Shown one piece after another: positions 34,066 to 43,181 of a DNA stretch of 64,000 nt. Below the pieces are notes generated by a model. The model was not told the DNA's origin. It worked only from the letters and a program-made list of their open reading frames with translations, and made no database searches. Origin of the DNA: Paenibacillus roseus (lineage in GTDB: Bacteria; Bacillota; Bacilli; Paenibacillales; Paenibacillaceae); assembly GCF_016424485.1 (NCBI RefSeq), contig NZ_JAELUP010000107.1:142717-206716 (forward strand), given 5' to 3'. Numbering within the stretch: position 1 is the stretch's first letter; the number at the start of each line of letters is the position of its first letter. The translations under genes were made by a program, and so were the position numbers.

Positions 34066-34220
34066 GGATGGACACCTCTGCTTCTGTTTTCTGGACTCAA
34101 TCTTATGTTATCAGGTTATCAGACATCTGTAATAAAGGAAAGAGGGTTATTGAGATTTCACAAAATAATTCGGATCCCCGTGCAATTATGTATAGTCTCC
34201 CCCCGTATCCTGCACAAATG

Positions 34221-34262
34221 ACAAAAGACACGTTTGCCTCGGAAGGCCGTGTCTTTTGTCAC
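34221..34262 (-). terminator. Terminator after the copper operon
   Basis: ACAAAAGACACG (34221-34232) and CGTGTCTTTTGT (34248-34259) form a perfect 12-bp stem. It lies between the last copper gene and lutA, both read leftward. The rest of 34066-34329 shows no gene. Confidence 0.8.
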
Positions 34263-34329
34263 CATTATTTTAAGAGAGCAGGTAATTACAATCGCTGCAA
34301 GTTGAGATTGCCTCGCTCATTGACGATTA

Positions 34330-34533
34330 CTACGCCTCGACGTTGTATCCCTTTTTGCGAATAACTTCTTCTATTTCATTGATCTGAATCTTTCCCTCAT
34401 CAAATCGAACGTCAACTGTACCTTGTTCCAAATTCACATGTCCCTCGGCGCCGATTGCACTGATGGCTCCTTCAATTTTCGCAACACAAGAGCGGCAAGA
34501 CATTCCTTGTACCTTTACAGTCGCTTCTTTCAT
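34330..34533 (-). CDS. Copper chaperone, CopZ-like (second copy)
   Basis: A 67-residue HMA-domain protein that would carry Cu(I). The metal site is GMSCRSC near residues 10-16, in the usual loop, and the fold ends GYNVEA as in CopZ. It differs from the other chaperone at 37818 (GMSCQHC), so it is a second paralogue, not a duplication of recent date. It is the last gene of the copper operon, 26 bases after the reductase-like gene. Confidence 0.88.
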   Translation of the reverse strand: MKEATVKVQGMSCRSCVAKIEGAISAIGAEGHVNLEQGTVDVRFDEGKIQINEIEEVIRKKGYNVEA

Positions 34534-34559
34534 TCGTTTTCGCCTCTTCCTATAAGATT

Positions 34560-35183
34560 TTAACCTGCAATTTGTTGTTGCAAATGCTCTAACGAAACCC
34601 GATGCACAAATTTACTGAATTTCTCTTTGCCTTTTGCATGTCCTTTATAAAATCCAATGATAGCAGTAACAGCAGAGATGAGCTGCTCCTCTGTTAATCC
34701 GGAACAGAGTAGTTGGGCGAAGGAGGTTTTAAGCCCCTTCGATTCACCGCCAACATAGATATCAAACTTGTCACGCATTTTGACAACGCCAATATCTTTA
34801 ATCAGCGGTTCGCTGGTTCCTAGCGCACACCCGGCGTAGCCAATTTTAAGAGGCGCAGGCGTTGCAATTCCAGCTATTGCTTTATTCAATGCTTCTGCGG
34901 TTTCAAGCCCCGAATCTTCGGAACCTTTACAGAAGTTACAGGCAATCAGACTTTTGGTTGCAAAGCCTGCAGGATTCACTTCAAGACCATTGCGCTCAAG
35001 TTCCTCCTTAATGGCTTCCCGTTGTTCGATCGGAATTTCTACATATAGTTGTTTGAAACTGGTCATTTCCACTTTTGAATCTGGTCCAATGATGTTTCCG
35101 ACAGTTACAAGCTGGTTTGGAGTGAACAAGCTTCCACCAAGCTGAATCGGTGGACTAACAGCGATTTTGACCGTTTCCCTCAC
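34560..35183 (-). CDS. Nitrite/sulfite-reductase-like small protein with degenerate cluster site
   Basis: A 207-residue protein related to the ferredoxin-like half plus cluster domain of siroheme nitrite/sulfite reductases. The first ~70 residues have the half-domain pattern (FTPNQLVTVGNIIG...). The cluster region reads ACNFCKGSEDSGLE and KIGYAGCALGTSEP. In true reductases the pattern is C-x5-C and C-x3-C; here the second and fourth Cys align with Ser and Thr, while an extra Cys makes C-x2-C. A normal siroheme-4Fe-4S centre is therefore unlikely. It starts at GTG 35183 after AAAGGAG and lies inside the copper operon, so a copper-linked redox or binding role is possible. Confidence 0.7.
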   Translation of the reverse strand: MRETVKIAVSPPIQLGGSLFTPNQLVTVGNIIGPDSKVEMTSFKQLYVEIPIEQREAIKEELERNGLEVNPAGFATKSLIACNFCKGSEDSGLETAEALNKAIAGIATPAPLKIGYAGCALGTSEPLIKDIGVVKMRDKFDIYVGGESKGLKTSFAQLLCSGLTEEQLISAVTAIIGFYKGHAKGKEKFSKFVHRVSLEHLQQQIAG

Positions 35184-35349
35184 AAGTCATTCACTCCTTT
35201 ATTCAGGCATTATTTTATATGGAGTGCAAAAGGTACCGTGAACACTTTCCCTGGATGTTGAAATTGACCTTCATTTTTTGGGTTCCTTTTTACGGGAAAG
35301 TGATCACGAAATCAGCCTTCAAGGGCGCAGCCTTTTCATCCGTACTTCT

Positions 35350-37785
35350 CTAGTGCTTTACTTTCACACGTTGTAAACGAAGCGCATTGAGGACCACGGA
35401 AACTGAGCTTAATGCCATCGCCGCACCCGCTACCCAAGGTGCCAGCAAGCCGATTGCTGCTACTGGAATACCTAGTGAATTATAGCCAAGCGCCCAGAAG
35501 AAATTTTGCTTAATGTTCCTCATCGTCTTGCGGCTCAAATAAATGGCATCCGGAATGCTGGACAAATCACCGCGCATAAGCGTAACATCTGCTGCTTCCA
35601 TCGCAACATCTGTGCCTGTGCCGATTGCCATTCCGATATCTGCTGTCGCTAATGCCGGCGCGTCGTTGATGCCATCCCCGACCATTGCAACTTTCTTTCC
35701 TGCTGCCTGCAGCTTTTTGACTTCCTCCGCTTTGCCTTCAGGCAAAACCTCTGCAAGCACATGCTCAATGCCGACCTCAGCCGCAATGGCTTTGGCAGTA
35801 CGTTCGTTGTCTCCAGTAATCATAATGACTTGAATACCCATTTCTTTCAACCTGCTAACCGCAGCCGCAGAGGTTTCCTTAATCGTATCGGCTACTGCCA
35901 CCAATCCGGCATACTTGCCATTAATCGCTGCAAGCATAGCCGTTTTCCCTGCTGCTTCCATCTGTTCCATGACGGGAAAAGCAGATTTTGCATCCACGCC
36001 GTATTTGTCCATCAGCCGGCGCGTTCCGACAAGGACGCTGTTTCCTTCTACCGAAGCCTGTATACCATAGCCTGGAATCGCTTCAAATGATTCCGTTGCC
36101 GGAAGCTCAATATTTCGCTCTTGAATGCCTGCGACAATCGCTTCTGCAAGCGGATGCTCGGAGTTTTTCTCAGCAGCACCCACCAATCTGAGCAATGCCG
36201 TTTCATCTCCATCCGTTACTACATCAGTAAGTTCCGGCTTGCCTTTTGTAACAGTTCCTGTTTTGTCCAAAATAATCGCATTAATCCGGTGAGTCTGTTC
36301 CAGATGCTCTCCGCCTTTGAATAAAATCCCGAACTCGGCTGCACGGCCGGAGCCTGCCATAATTGATGTTGGCGTTGCAAGACCGAGCGCACAAGGACAT
36401 GCGATTACAAGTACCGCGATTGCTTTCTCTAATGCACTTGCGAAATTACCCTTCTCCACAAGCAAATACCAAATCAAAAACGTTACAATCGCAATACCGA
36501 CAACAATTGGCACGAAAACTCCTGAAATTCTATCAGCAACCCGTTGGATCGGCGCTTTAGAGCCTTGCGCTTCTTCCACTACTTTCACGATTTGCGCCAA
36601 TGCCGTTTCCTTGCCTACACGGGTCGCACGAATACGAAGCATCCCATTTTTGTTGATTGTAGCCCCGATGACAGGATCGCCAGCTTTCTTCTCCACCGGA
36701 ATGCTTTCACCCGTCAACATCGACTCGTCAACCGAGGATTGGCCCTCCAGCACTTCTCCGTCTACCGGTACTTTATTCCCTGGACGTACAAGCACGATAT
36801 CTCCGACAATTACTTCTTCTACCGGAACGGTCAATTCTTGTCCATCACGGATGACCAAAGCTGTCTTGGCTTGCAGCCCCATAAGGGATTTGATCGCTTC
36901 GGATGTGCGACCTTTGGCTAGCGATTCGAATAACTTGCCCATCACTACCAGCGTAATAAGCACCGCACTCGTCTCGTAATACAAGGAAAGCTCATGATGC
37001 GCGCCACTGCTGCCAAACGTCCAATCAAGTGACAGATACAAACTGTAGAAATACGCCGCTGACGTACCTAGCGCAATCAACACATCCATATTTGCACTTT
37101 TATTGCGCAGTGCTTTATAAGAACCGACATAAAAATGCCAACCGATAATGAACTGCACAGGTGTTGCCAGAGCAAACTGGAACCACGGATTCATAAAAAA
37201 GTCAGGCATGTAAATCCAGGAAGTAAAGGAAAAATGCGCAACCATACTCCATAAAAGTGGGAAAGAGAGAATCCCCGAAATGAGCAGCATCAATTTCTGG
37301 CGACTGATTTCCTTCTTACGATGGTCTTTCTCAGAGCCGTCTTCTTCTTTTACATGAGCCTTGTAGCCGAGTTGCTTTACTTTAGCTTGCATATCTGTAA
37401 TAGATATTTCATCCGGCGAGTATTCGACACGGGCTGTTTCCAACGCAAAATTGACTGTTGCACTGGTCACGCCAGGCAGCTTGCCGAGTCCTTTTTCGAT
37501 TTTGTTGGCACAAGCAGCGCAAGTCATGCCTTCAAGTTGAAATTGAGCCGTTTCTTTGACCGTTGCATAGCCCAATTTGCTAATTTCTTGTTCCATATCG
37601 TTGAGCTTGACCTTGTTCGGATCATACGTTACGCTTGCTTTCTCCAAAGCAAAATTCACATTAGCAGAAGTTACGCCATCAAGTTTATTTAAACCTTTTT
37701 CTATTCGGTTTGCACAAGCGGCACAAGTCATGCCGCTAATTTGCAACGTAGATTGTTTATTGGCAGAGCCCGAAGTTGTCGCCAT
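35350..37785 (-). CDS. copA: Copper-exporting P-type ATPase CopA
   Basis: P1B-type ATPase of 811 residues that pumps Cu(I) out of the cell. Two N-terminal HMA domains have GMTCAAC each (about residues 18 and 86). The membrane metal site CPC is at 463-465 (IACPCALGLATPT), the phosphorylated Asp at 507 (DKTGTVTKGK), with TGES and GDGINDAPAL in the usual places. Eight membrane helices fit the length. The gene lies 32 bases after copZ and is part of the csoR-led operon. A 166-base gap to the next gene has a 9-bp inverted repeat (CACTTTCCC at 35243, mirrored at 35294). Confidence 0.97.
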   Translation of the reverse strand: MATTSGSANKQSTLQISGMTCAACANRIEKGLNKLDGVTSANVNFALEKASVTYDPNKVKLNDMEQEISKLGYATVKETAQFQLEGMTCAACANKIEKGLGKLPGVTSATVNFALETARVEYSPDEISITDMQAKVKQLGYKAHVKEEDGSEKDHRKKEISRQKLMLLISGILSFPLLWSMVAHFSFTSWIYMPDFFMNPWFQFALATPVQFIIGWHFYVGSYKALRNKSANMDVLIALGTSAAYFYSLYLSLDWTFGSSGAHHELSLYYETSAVLITLVVMGKLFESLAKGRTSEAIKSLMGLQAKTALVIRDGQELTVPVEEVIVGDIVLVRPGNKVPVDGEVLEGQSSVDESMLTGESIPVEKKAGDPVIGATINKNGMLRIRATRVGKETALAQIVKVVEEAQGSKAPIQRVADRISGVFVPIVVGIAIVTFLIWYLLVEKGNFASALEKAIAVLVIACPCALGLATPTSIMAGSGRAAEFGILFKGGEHLEQTHRINAIILDKTGTVTKGKPELTDVVTDGDETALLRLVGAAEKNSEHPLAEAIVAGIQERNIELPATESFEAIPGYGIQASVEGNSVLVGTRRLMDKYGVDAKSAFPVMEQMEAAGKTAMLAAINGKYAGLVAVADTIKETSAAAVSRLKEMGIQVIMITGDNERTAKAIAAEVGIEHVLAEVLPEGKAEEVKKLQAAGKKVAMVGDGINDAPALATADIGMAIGTGTDVAMEAADVTLMRGDLSSIPDAIYLSRKTMRNIKQNFFWALGYNSLGIPVAAIGLLAPWVAGAAMALSSVSVVLNALRLQRVKVKH

Positions 37786-37817
37786 CTTCTATCACATTCC
37801 TCTCCAGCATTTATGAA

Positions 37818-38018
37818 TTAAACAACATCGTACCCTTGTTCTTCAATTATTTCCTTGATCTTTTCAAGATTGGCTTTGTTTTTATCGAATGAAACATCCA
37901 CCGTATGATGTTGTAAATTAACTTTTCCCGATACCCCAATTTCCTTTAAAGCACCTTCGATGCTATTGACACAATGCTGACAGCTCATTCCCTCTACTTG
38001 CAATGTAATGTTCTCCAT
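37818..38018 (-). CDS. copZ: Copper chaperone CopZ
   Basis: A 66-residue HMA protein that carries Cu(I) to CopA and CsoR. The metal loop is VEGMSCQHCVNSIEGAL and the fold ends EEQGYDVV, close to Bacillus CopZ. AGGGAG precedes the ATG. It is second in the operon, between csoR (139 bases away) and copA, the standard Gram-positive order. Confidence 0.94.
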   Translation of the reverse strand: MENITLQVEGMSCQHCVNSIEGALKEIGVSGKVNLQHHTVDVSFDKNKANLEKIKEIIEEQGYDVV

Positions 38019-38157
38019 TTCTATTTGCTCCCTTCACGGATTGTCTTATTAGTAATTTCCAACAACTTAATTATTTATAAATCTAAATAAACTATACCAC
38101 TGTACCCTATATTCTGTGTAAATAAAATCAATAATACAAGTGAAAATAACAATTGAA

Positions 38158-38496
38158 TTATTTCATTAACTTATTAACGGTGACCAACAACTCATCAATT
38201 ACTTCAAGTTCTCCGGCTTGAATACGATCAACTATGCAACTTTTCATATGATTTTCGAGAAGAAGCTTGCTGACTCCGTTTAATGCCGCTTGAATAGCAG
38301 CAATCTGGTTCAGCACATCATCACAATAAGTGTCTTTTTCAATCATGCCTTTAACACCTCGAATCTGTCCTTCAATCCGATTTAATCGGGAATTAAGATT
38401 GCTTTTCACTTTTTCGGAATGATTGCTTTTCCGCTCATCATTTGTTGAACAGCACGAGTGTTCAATTTCATAACGGATTACATGAAGTTGCTCCAC
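38158..38496 (-). CDS. csoR: Copper-sensing repressor CsoR
   Basis: Helical copper-responsive repressor of the CsoR/RcnR family, 112 residues. The Cu(I) ligands are in place: Cys in DTYCDDVLNQ, then His and Cys in ENHMKSCIV. The RLNRIEGQIRGVKGMIE helix is the family signature for DNA binding. A His/Cys-bearing N-terminal extension (about 30 residues, EHSCCSTNDERKS) is longer than in Bacillus CsoR and may bind extra metal. It is the first gene of the copper operon and sits just downstream of its own operator. Confidence 0.95.
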   Translation of the reverse strand: MEQLHVIRYEIEHSCCSTNDERKSNHSEKVKSNLNSRLNRIEGQIRGVKGMIEKDTYCDDVLNQIAAIQAALNGVSKLLLENHMKSCIVDRIQAGELEVIDELLVTVNKLMK

Positions 38497-38524
38497 ATTA
38501 ATTCACCTCGCATCCTTAATTGTT

Positions 38525-38554
38525 AATTTACCATACCCCCCTAGTGTATGTCAA
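38525..38554 (-). promoter_or_regulatory. Promoter and CsoR operator of the copper operon
   Basis: On the minus strand TTGACA (38554-38549) and TAAATT (38530-38525) are 18 bases apart. The spacer is filled by CATACCCCCCTAGTGTATG (plus-strand reading, 38532-38550), a C-rich imperfect palindrome of the CsoR type. Bound CsoR would cover the promoter until Cu(I) releases it. Confidence 0.8.
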
Positions 38555-38559
38555 CTGTT

Positions 38560-39115
38560 GTTCAACATATTTTATTTAAGGCCGAGCATCAACCGGGAAC
38601 CCCACCTGGGTATTTACTATATGGTATTTTTCACTGAGCAATTGTTTTAACACAAAGGGCTAATGATTGTCATCACGACAACCGTCGGCAAATTAAATAG
38701 GTACTTTAAAAAATGTTTTTATGGATCACGTAACTCTTGTAATTCATGGAAAAAGCATCACATTCGATTATCTGAAATCGTTTATTTTGAAATAGCTAAA
38801 ACGAATAAATGATACGGCCAAGCTTCTATAAATAACGGACAAAATGCTGATTAGGCGATAACAAGCAGTATCAGCTTGTTTGGATTGTGCAATTCGTAGT
38901 CGTCTACAGTGGCTTGCAGACCGGAGAGAAACATAGATTCATTATCACAACATGTGCATCTGCAAGAACATTGCCCGGTGAAATAAAGAGAATTGGCGGA
39001 TAGGGACGTTTGAACACTTGAAGCACATAAAAAGCGACCTGCAATTTTTGGGGTACAAAAACGGAAACGTTTATGCGACGTGATTAACAAAACGGTTCTT
39101 ATCCAGCAAGCGGCA
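38560..39115. other. Non-coding stretch before array 2
   Basis: About 550 AT-rich bases without a convincing gene. A minus-strand frame at 38851-39090 is Cys-rich but has no ribosome site. A short plus-strand piece (38720-38812) reads WKKHHIRLSEIVYFEIAKTN, faintly like a LytTR DNA-binding domain, and may be a gene remnant. Confidence 0.4.
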
Positions 39116-39420
39116 GTTTCAATTCACGCACTCATATAGAGTGCGACTATTACTGTGTTGGAGGATCAAAACATTCCTGGAGTTTTAATCCACGCACTCA
39201 CATAGAGTGCGACGGCACACATACCGATTGCTGACTACGATTCGTCCGCTGTTTCAATCCACGCACTCACATAGAGTGCGACTTACGCGGCTTGTTGGCG
39301 TTTGGAGGCCGGATTCGTCTGGTTTCAATCCACGCACTCACATAGAGTGCGACAAGGGAGAGACCTTGCCACCAGGTAACCCCATTACGTTTCAATCCAC
39401 GCACTCACATAGAGTGCGAC
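39116..39420 (-). CRISPR. CRISPR array 2 (five repeats)
   Basis: Five 32-base repeats at 39116-39147, 39182-39213, 39251-39282, 39322-39353 and 39389-39420, the same unit as array 1. Spacers are 34, 37, 39 and 35 bases. The leftmost repeat has two changes and the second one change, so the trailer end is on the left and crRNA should run leftward, as in array 1. No spacer was seen to match another part of the window. No cas gene is adjacent. Confidence 0.97.
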
Positions 39421-39605
39421 AGCGAAATAAAGCTATAAATATTACAACAGGGTCCAAATCAACTGATTTATTCCAATTATACCGTTTGAAAACTACTATT
39501 TCACGACTTGACTTTTTTATGATTATATGATTTTACTTCTTTTTCGACAAATTTCGAGGTGCGAAGGAACCGGGAAAATCATGGGAGCTTCACATTCGCA
39601 CCAAA
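39421..39605 (-). promoter_or_regulatory. Leader of CRISPR array 2
   Basis: The leader starts AGCGAAA after the last repeat, has CTTGACTTTTT at 39516-39530, and holds GGTGCGAA (39558-39565) and TTCGCACC (39595-39602), 138 bases from the array against 137 in array 1. About 50 bases around this inverted repeat are almost identical in both leaders. Confidence 0.8.
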
Positions 39606-39650
39606 AAAGGGAGGCCCATCTTTTCAAATTATTTTAGCAGCCTGTCTATT

Positions 39651-40367
39651 TTACTCCCGCTCCAGATACTTCCGCAGCACTCTCTCCACATGCTCCAGGT
39701 GCTCGCGCATACGCTGCTCGGCTTTAGCCGGATTGCGGTTCACAACAGCTTTGTAAATGGCGCGATGCTCCAGCCACAGGCGATGGGAAACCTCTTTGCT
39801 GCTGTACATCTGCAACCTCCGGGTCTCGCGGATGGCAATCTCCATCTGGGAGGATATCGAATCCAGCAGCCTGACCATGATCGAGTTATGGGTCGCCTTA
39901 GCCAACAGTTGATGGAAGCCGATGTCTGCCGACTCCCCTTCCTGCTCATCACCCGCATGTTGTTCCATAATACTGAGCAGCTTCTCGAAGCCCGCCAAAT
40001 CTTCATCGTTCCGCTTCACTGCCGCAATAGCCGCATTGGATATCTCAAGCGCCTTCCTGGCTTCAAGCAGCTCCAGAATCGTCTCTCTACTCAGCAGCAA
40101 CGTATCGAACTGTGGCAGCTCCAGCTCGGCAGCAGTCGTCTCCCGCACAAAGCAGCCTTCGCCATGGCGAATATCAATCAGCCCCATCGCCTTGAGCGCG
40201 CTAAGCGCCTCCCGCATGGTGGAACGGCCTACCTGGAACTGCTCGGTCAATTCTTTTGTCGACGGCAGCCTCTCTCCTACCTTCCAGCCGCCGTTCATGA
40301 TGTGCTCCTTCATCTGATCCGCGATTTGTTCATAAATTTTGCGTGTTGTAACTTTGGATAGCGCCAC
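39651..40367 (-). CDS. lutR: GntR-family regulator LutR
   Basis: FadR-type GntR repressor of 238 residues. The N-terminal winged helix reads FQVGRSTMREALSALKAMGL followed by IRHGEGCFV, nearly the same as Bacillus LutR, and the FCD ligand domain has the metal-binding pattern D-x3-H (ADIGFHQLL) with later His residues (LWLEHRAIY, REHLEHVE). LutR represses lutABC in Bacillus until lactate is present. Here it is 5.6 kb from lutA with copper and CRISPR genes between, and its terminator region abuts the array 2 leader. Confidence 0.88.
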   Translation of the reverse strand: MALSKVTTRKIYEQIADQMKEHIMNGGWKVGERLPSTKELTEQFQVGRSTMREALSALKAMGLIDIRHGEGCFVRETTAAELELPQFDTLLLSRETILELLEARKALEISNAAIAAVKRNDEDLAGFEKLLSIMEQHAGDEQEGESADIGFHQLLAKATHNSIMVRLLDSISSQMEIAIRETRRLQMYSSKEVSHRLWLEHRAIYKAVVNRNPAKAEQRMREHLEHVERVLRKYLERE

Positions 40368-40536
40368 AGTCTTCCCCTCCCCTCCTTTGCCCGTTTATCT
40401 CTACTACCATTATATTGCACCAGGCAGCTTTAGCAACTTTCCCGTTCCCTAACAAAAGACTGACACCGCAAGCAAAATGGAGTCGTCCGCCCTATCAAGC
40501 GACATATTTATTTTGCTCATTCACTTAGCAAAATTA

Positions 40537-40565
40537 AAAACACGGCCCGTTCCGGACCGTGTCAT
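40537..40565 (-). terminator. Terminator after the aldolase gene
   Basis: CACGGCCCG/CCGGACCGTG stem (40541-40561). Read on the minus strand it ends in CCGTGTTTTTAATTTT, a good T run, directly after the aldolase stop. Confidence 0.85.
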
Positions 40566-40571
40566 TCATTC

Positions 40572-41537
40572 TTAATTACCGTGCGAAATTTCAGGCGTCG
40601 TCAGCTTGTCGTAGAAATCAACCGAGTTATCCTTGTCTGCGGTATTGCGGAGCGCCATCGCGGAACGCGGATGCTCGTCCAGCATACCTGTAATCATGTA
40701 GGGGATGATGTAGCCCCACTCTTCCTTCTCGCGAAGCGGGATCATGTACTTCTCGATCATATCCAGCACCGGACGCAGGCTGTAGCGGGAATTTTTCAAA
40801 TTGGCAACGAGCAGTTCCGTCGGGCAGTTGCCTGCCGCGCGTCCCATACCGTATACGGAAGCGTCCAGCAATTCAACGCCTTTCTCGGCAGAGATCAAGG
40901 TATTGGCAAATGCCAGTTGCATGTTGTTGTGCGTGTGTACGCCCAGACGCTTGTTTGGCAGATACTTGCGGAATTTCTCGACCAGCAGGCTAAAATCATT
41001 AGGAGACAGGCTGCCGTAAGAATCTACAATGTAGACAACGTCGACAACGCTGTCGTTAATCTGCTCAAATGCTTCCAGAAGCTGATGCTCCATTACATTC
41101 GAAAGCGCCATAATATTCAGCGTCGTCTCGTATCCGCGGTCGTGGAACAGTTGCACCAATTCCAGCGCCTTGTCCACATCCTGAATGTAGCAGGCAACGC
41201 GGATCAAATCCAGCAGGCTTTGCTCGCGCGGCAAAATATCATTTTCATCAACACGCCCGATATCGACAAGCGCAGACAGCTTCGTGCCCAGCTTTTGCGG
41301 AATGACTTCACGCAGGAAATTATCGTCCAGGAAACGCCACGGACCGGCTGAATCGGCGCCTTTAAGCAGCTTCGGGGAATTCTTGTAGCCGATTTCCATA
41401 TATTCCACACCAGCCTCGTTCAGGCTGTGGTACAAATGCTGAACAAATTCTACGCTAAAATCCCAATTATTGACGAGTCCGCCGTCCCGTATCGTACAGT
41501 CTACAATCTTGTAATTCGCACTTGTCTTTGCACTCAT
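40572..41537 (-). CDS. HMGL-like aldolase
   Basis: A TIM-barrel aldolase/acyltransferase of the HMG-CoA lyase superfamily, 321 residues. The first strand carries the metal and catalytic residues VDCTIRDGG, and the metal-binding HTHNN appears near residue 203 (LGVHTHNNMQLAF), with a catalytic loop GMGRAAGNCPTE. This set is shared by 4-hydroxy-2-oxovalerate aldolases, HMG-CoA lyases and isopropylmalate-type synthases; the substrate cannot be decided. AAAGGAG precedes the ATG. The gene is monocistronic, divergent from the MFS gene. Confidence 0.88.
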   Translation of the reverse strand: MSAKTSANYKIVDCTIRDGGLVNNWDFSVEFVQHLYHSLNEAGVEYMEIGYKNSPKLLKGADSAGPWRFLDDNFLREVIPQKLGTKLSALVDIGRVDENDILPREQSLLDLIRVACYIQDVDKALELVQLFHDRGYETTLNIMALSNVMEHQLLEAFEQINDSVVDVVYIVDSYGSLSPNDFSLLVEKFRKYLPNKRLGVHTHNNMQLAFANTLISAEKGVELLDASVYGMGRAAGNCPTELLVANLKNSRYSLRPVLDMIEKYMIPLREKEEWGYIIPYMITGMLDEHPRSAMALRNTADKDNSVDFYDKLTTPEISHGN

Positions 41538-41766
41538 GTGTTCAGAGCTCCTTTTGCATAAAATCGCTATTCTCTACATCATACTTGATTGCCGCCTGGA
41601 ACGCAAAGCTATTTTCAAGCCATTTTCCTGACAATTGAACGGCTTCACAGCATTCTAATTACCGCGTATTCTATACAACCGTAAAAATCAATTGAAGCAG
41701 ATTTAGCTGAAATGATTTAACCTATTTTGTCTCTTTGCTATAATGTGAGAAACAGACAAGAAGGAG

Positions 41767-43032
41767 ATGAACCTTGCTTTGCAGCCCCCTCTCGAAAATA
41801 TAGCTTCCATCCAGACAGCGGGAACGCTAAAGCCTGATGTGAAGCCGACCGTGTTCCGAATTCTGATCGCGATCAGCATTGTCCATCTGGTCAATGATAC
41901 GATCCAAGCGGTTATTCCCGCCATTTTGCCTATACTGAAAAACGCTATGAACCTGTCCTATATGCAGGCCGGAATGATCGTGTTCGCGCTCAATATGACG
42001 TCATCCGTCATGCAGCCCGTCGTGGGCCTCTACTCGGACCGAAAGCCTACGCCGTATTTGCTGCCGATCGGGATGGCGCTAATGACTCTCGGTGTTCTGG
42101 GCATCGCCTTCTCACCCGGCTACTGGACGATTCTGCTCTCTGTCCTGTTCGTCGGACTGGGATCAGCCGTGTTCCACCCGGAGGCTTCCCGTGTCGCCTA
42201 CATGGCCGGCGGCTCCCGCCGCGGACTGGCCCAGTCCATTTTCCAGGTCGGCGGCAATTCAGGACAGTCGCTGGCCGCTATTATGACCGCGCTGATTTTT
42301 GTTCCGCTTGGCCAGCTTGGTGCCTTATGGTTTACCGTTATTACACTGGCAGCAGCAGCCGTGCAAATCTCGATAGCCAAGTGGTATCAAGGTTATATTA
42401 AAGCCCATCCGATGCCTGTGAAGAAGGGAACCGCACGCACAGTGTCGCCGGAACGAAAAAAGCAAATTACGTTTGCGCTTGCAGTCATTATGTGCCTGCT
42501 GTTCGTTCGCACCTGGTATCATTCCAGCATTATGATCTATTACCCGTTCCAGCTCATGGAGAAGTTCAATTTGAATCTCCAGCAAGCGCAAATCTATATT
42601 TTCCTGTTTGCAGCCACCGGTGCGCTGGGCACCTTCCTTGGCGGGTCGCTATCGGACAAGTTCGGACGCCGCAATGTGCTGTTCTTTTCCATGGCAGGAA
42701 CGGTCCCGCTGGCGCTGGCGCTGCCTTATGCTGACGCCTTCTGGGCGTACCCGCTTGTGGCAGTGATCGGGTTGGTTGTTATGTCCGGCTGGTCGGTGAC
42801 CGTTGTTTACGCGCAGGAGCTTGTACCCGGCATGATCGGCACCGTATCCGGACTGACAACCGGCCTTTCCTTCGGACTCGGAGCGCTGGGCGCTGTTGCC
42901 CTGGGCGGTATGACCGACGCCTTTGGACTGAATGCCGTGCTCAAAGTTGTCAGCGTGCTGCCGATTCTCGGTTTGCTGACCTTCCTGCTGCCAACCGATA
43001 AAAAGATCAAGGAATGGTATTCGGAAGAATAA
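41767..43032 (+). CDS. MFS transporter, fosmidomycin-resistance type
   Basis: A 12-helix major facilitator of 421 residues, of the Fsr subfamily. The start region HLVNDTIQAVIPAILPILK is typical of Fsr-like exporters, with LYSDRKPTPYLLP in loop 2-3 and GGSLSDKFGRRNVLFF in loop 8-9, and the Fsr-type SAVFHPEASRVA. Substrate is unknown. The ATG at 41767 touches its AAGGAG, so the real start may be TTG 41779. A strong terminator follows. Divergent from the aldolase gene. Confidence 0.88.
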   Translation: MNLALQPPLENIASIQTAGTLKPDVKPTVFRILIAISIVHLVNDTIQAVIPAILPILKNAMNLSYMQAGMIVFALNMTSSVMQPVVGLYSDRKPTPYLLPIGMALMTLGVLGIAFSPGYWTILLSVLFVGLGSAVFHPEASRVAYMAGGSRRGLAQSIFQVGGNSGQSLAAIMTALIFVPLGQLGALWFTVITLAAAAVQISIAKWYQGYIKAHPMPVKKGTARTVSPERKKQITFALAVIMCLLFVRTWYHSSIMIYYPFQLMEKFNLNLQQAQIYIFLFAATGALGTFLGGSLSDKFGRRNVLFFSMAGTVPLALALPYADAFWAYPLVAVIGLVVMSGWSVTVVYAQELVPGMIGTVSGLTTGLSFGLGALGAVALGGMTDAFGLNAVLKVVSVLPILGLLTFLLPTDKKIKEWYSEE

Positions 43033-43080
43033 TGCTAGAGGCAAGCTATACGATTGTGGGATGATCGCAGTTCCACTTAC

Positions 43081-43116
43081 AAGGCTCCCAGGCGCATCAT
43101 AGCCTGGGAGCCTTGG
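43081..43116. terminator. Terminator after the MFS gene
   Basis: AAGGCTCCCAGGC (43081-43093) pairs perfectly with GCCTGGGAGCCTT (43102-43114). It lies between convergent genes and may serve both. Confidence 0.85.
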
Positions 43117-43181
43117 TGTTTCCAGTTCGCTCAAGTAACTATGCTCAACCGGTACACCAGTTGATGTAACTGCGAGTCCCG

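Noticed and set aside
38720..38812. A plus-strand peptide resembling part of a LytTR DNA-binding domain
   Set aside because: Too short and without a start or surrounding domain; at most a remnant.
39148..39388. Self-targeting spacers in array 2
   Set aside because: No match of a spacer to another part of the window was noticed by eye; a genome-wide search was not possible.
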